From NCBI GenBank assembly GCA_944326625.1, contig CALVER010000086.1, positions 1-6,448 of the forward strand: DNA of 6,448 bases, read 5' to 3'. Positions 6,325 to 6,448 of the stretch are shown here, piece by piece. The stretch's first letter is position 1, and the number at the start of each line of letters is the position of its first letter. The DNA is from Candidatus Gastranaerophilales bacterium. GTDB taxonomy: Bacteria; Cyanobacteriota; Vampirovibrionia; Gastranaerophilales; Gastranaerophilaceae. A program made the position numbers and the translations under genes. The notes under the pieces were generated by a model that saw only the letters and a program-made list of their open reading frames with translations, did not search any database and was not told the origin of the DNA.

Positions 6325-6411
6325 AAGCTTAAAATATTTATATTTCGACTTTATGTAACCTCGGCCGGCGAATTTTAAAGACATTACGTCTACCGACTGT
6401 CTGCGGCTGTA
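6325..6411 (-). ncRNA. Ribosomal protein L10 leader (cis-regulatory RNA)
   Basis: The minus-strand RNA carries the L10-leader core: CCGCAGACAG, a variable hairpin, then GGCCGAGG, matching the family pattern CCGnAGACAG...CCGAGG. An outer helix AGCC/GGUU (6405-6408 with 6357-6360) and an inner helix GUCGGU/GCCGGC (6392-6397 with 6364-6369) flank an internal loop GCAGACA/CGA that fits the L10-binding kink-turn. A small AGAC/GUCU hairpin (6388-6391 with 6379-6382) lies in the apical part. By family knowledge L10(L12)4 binds here in place of its 23S rRNA site and lowers rplJ-rplL expression. The 3' limit is approximate. Confidence 0.85.
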
Positions 6412-6416
6412 TTGTT

Positions 6417-6445
6417 AATTTACATTAAAAACACTTTTCTGTCAA
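6417..6445 (-). promoter_or_regulatory. Promoter of the rplJ-rplL operon
   Basis: A perfect TTGACA -35 (6440-6445, minus strand) is followed after 17 bases by TAAATT (6417-6422, 4 of 6). The start would be near 6410, exactly at the 5' edge of the L10-leader structure, which supports this promoter. It indicates that rplJ-rplL has its own transcription start, independent of any upstream rplK-rplA reading in from outside the window. Confidence 0.75.
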
Positions 6446-6448
6446 CAA

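Noticed and set aside
6319..6384. Possible 21-codon leader peptide in the rplJ leader, its stop touching the terminator hairpin
   Set aside because: The position is suggestive of translational attenuation, but there is no ribosome binding site and the frame runs through the L10-binding RNA structure, which explains the conservation-like pattern better.

Overview
The window is compact and AT-rich, with strong Shine-Dalgarno sites (GGAGG or AGGAG) ahead of almost every gene. It reads as a bacterial chromosome. The low GC, the L10 and L7/L12 sequences, and the small secreted 4-Cys protein would fit a gut Gastranaerophilales/Melainabacteria-type organism (non-photosynthetic cyanobacterial sister group). 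A Clostridia-like bacterium cannot be excluded, and the placement is an inference from style, not a proof. Six protein genes cover most of the window, and no stretch longer than about 300 bases lacks a gene.

Left part (1-347): a small winged-helix protein (minus strand) is divergent from a two-gene plus-strand operon. The roughly 140-base gap holds a plausible promoter for the small gene. It also holds an A/T palindrome that overlaps the likely -10 of the operon.

Centre (348-4824): this operon is the most unusual part. Its first gene is a very large SF1 helicase made of two UvrD-like halves. The N-terminal half has damaged ATPase motifs and the C-terminal half has a full motif set. The second gene overlaps it by 8 bases. 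It encodes a stand-alone RecB/Cas4-type PD-(D/E)XK nuclease with the four-cysteine pattern of AddB and Cas4 iron-sulfur nucleases. Together they contain the parts of an AddAB/RecBCD-like end-processing machine (inactive helicase fold, active helicase, Fe-S nuclease) in a different gene arrangement.

Middle right (4826-5209): a small exported protein of unknown function lies tail-to-tail with the nuclease. The two stop codons are one base apart and sit inside a short perfect hairpin.

Right part (5258-6448): the rplJ-rplL operon (ribosomal stalk proteins L10 and L7/L12) on the minus strand has its own promoter at the window edge. It also has a clear L10-leader RNA with a kink-turn, a terminator-like hairpin in the leader, and a strong bidirectional terminator after rplL. 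The leader contains a 9-bp alternative pairing that would compete with both the kink-turn stem and the terminator hairpin, which suggests attenuation control by L10(L12)4.
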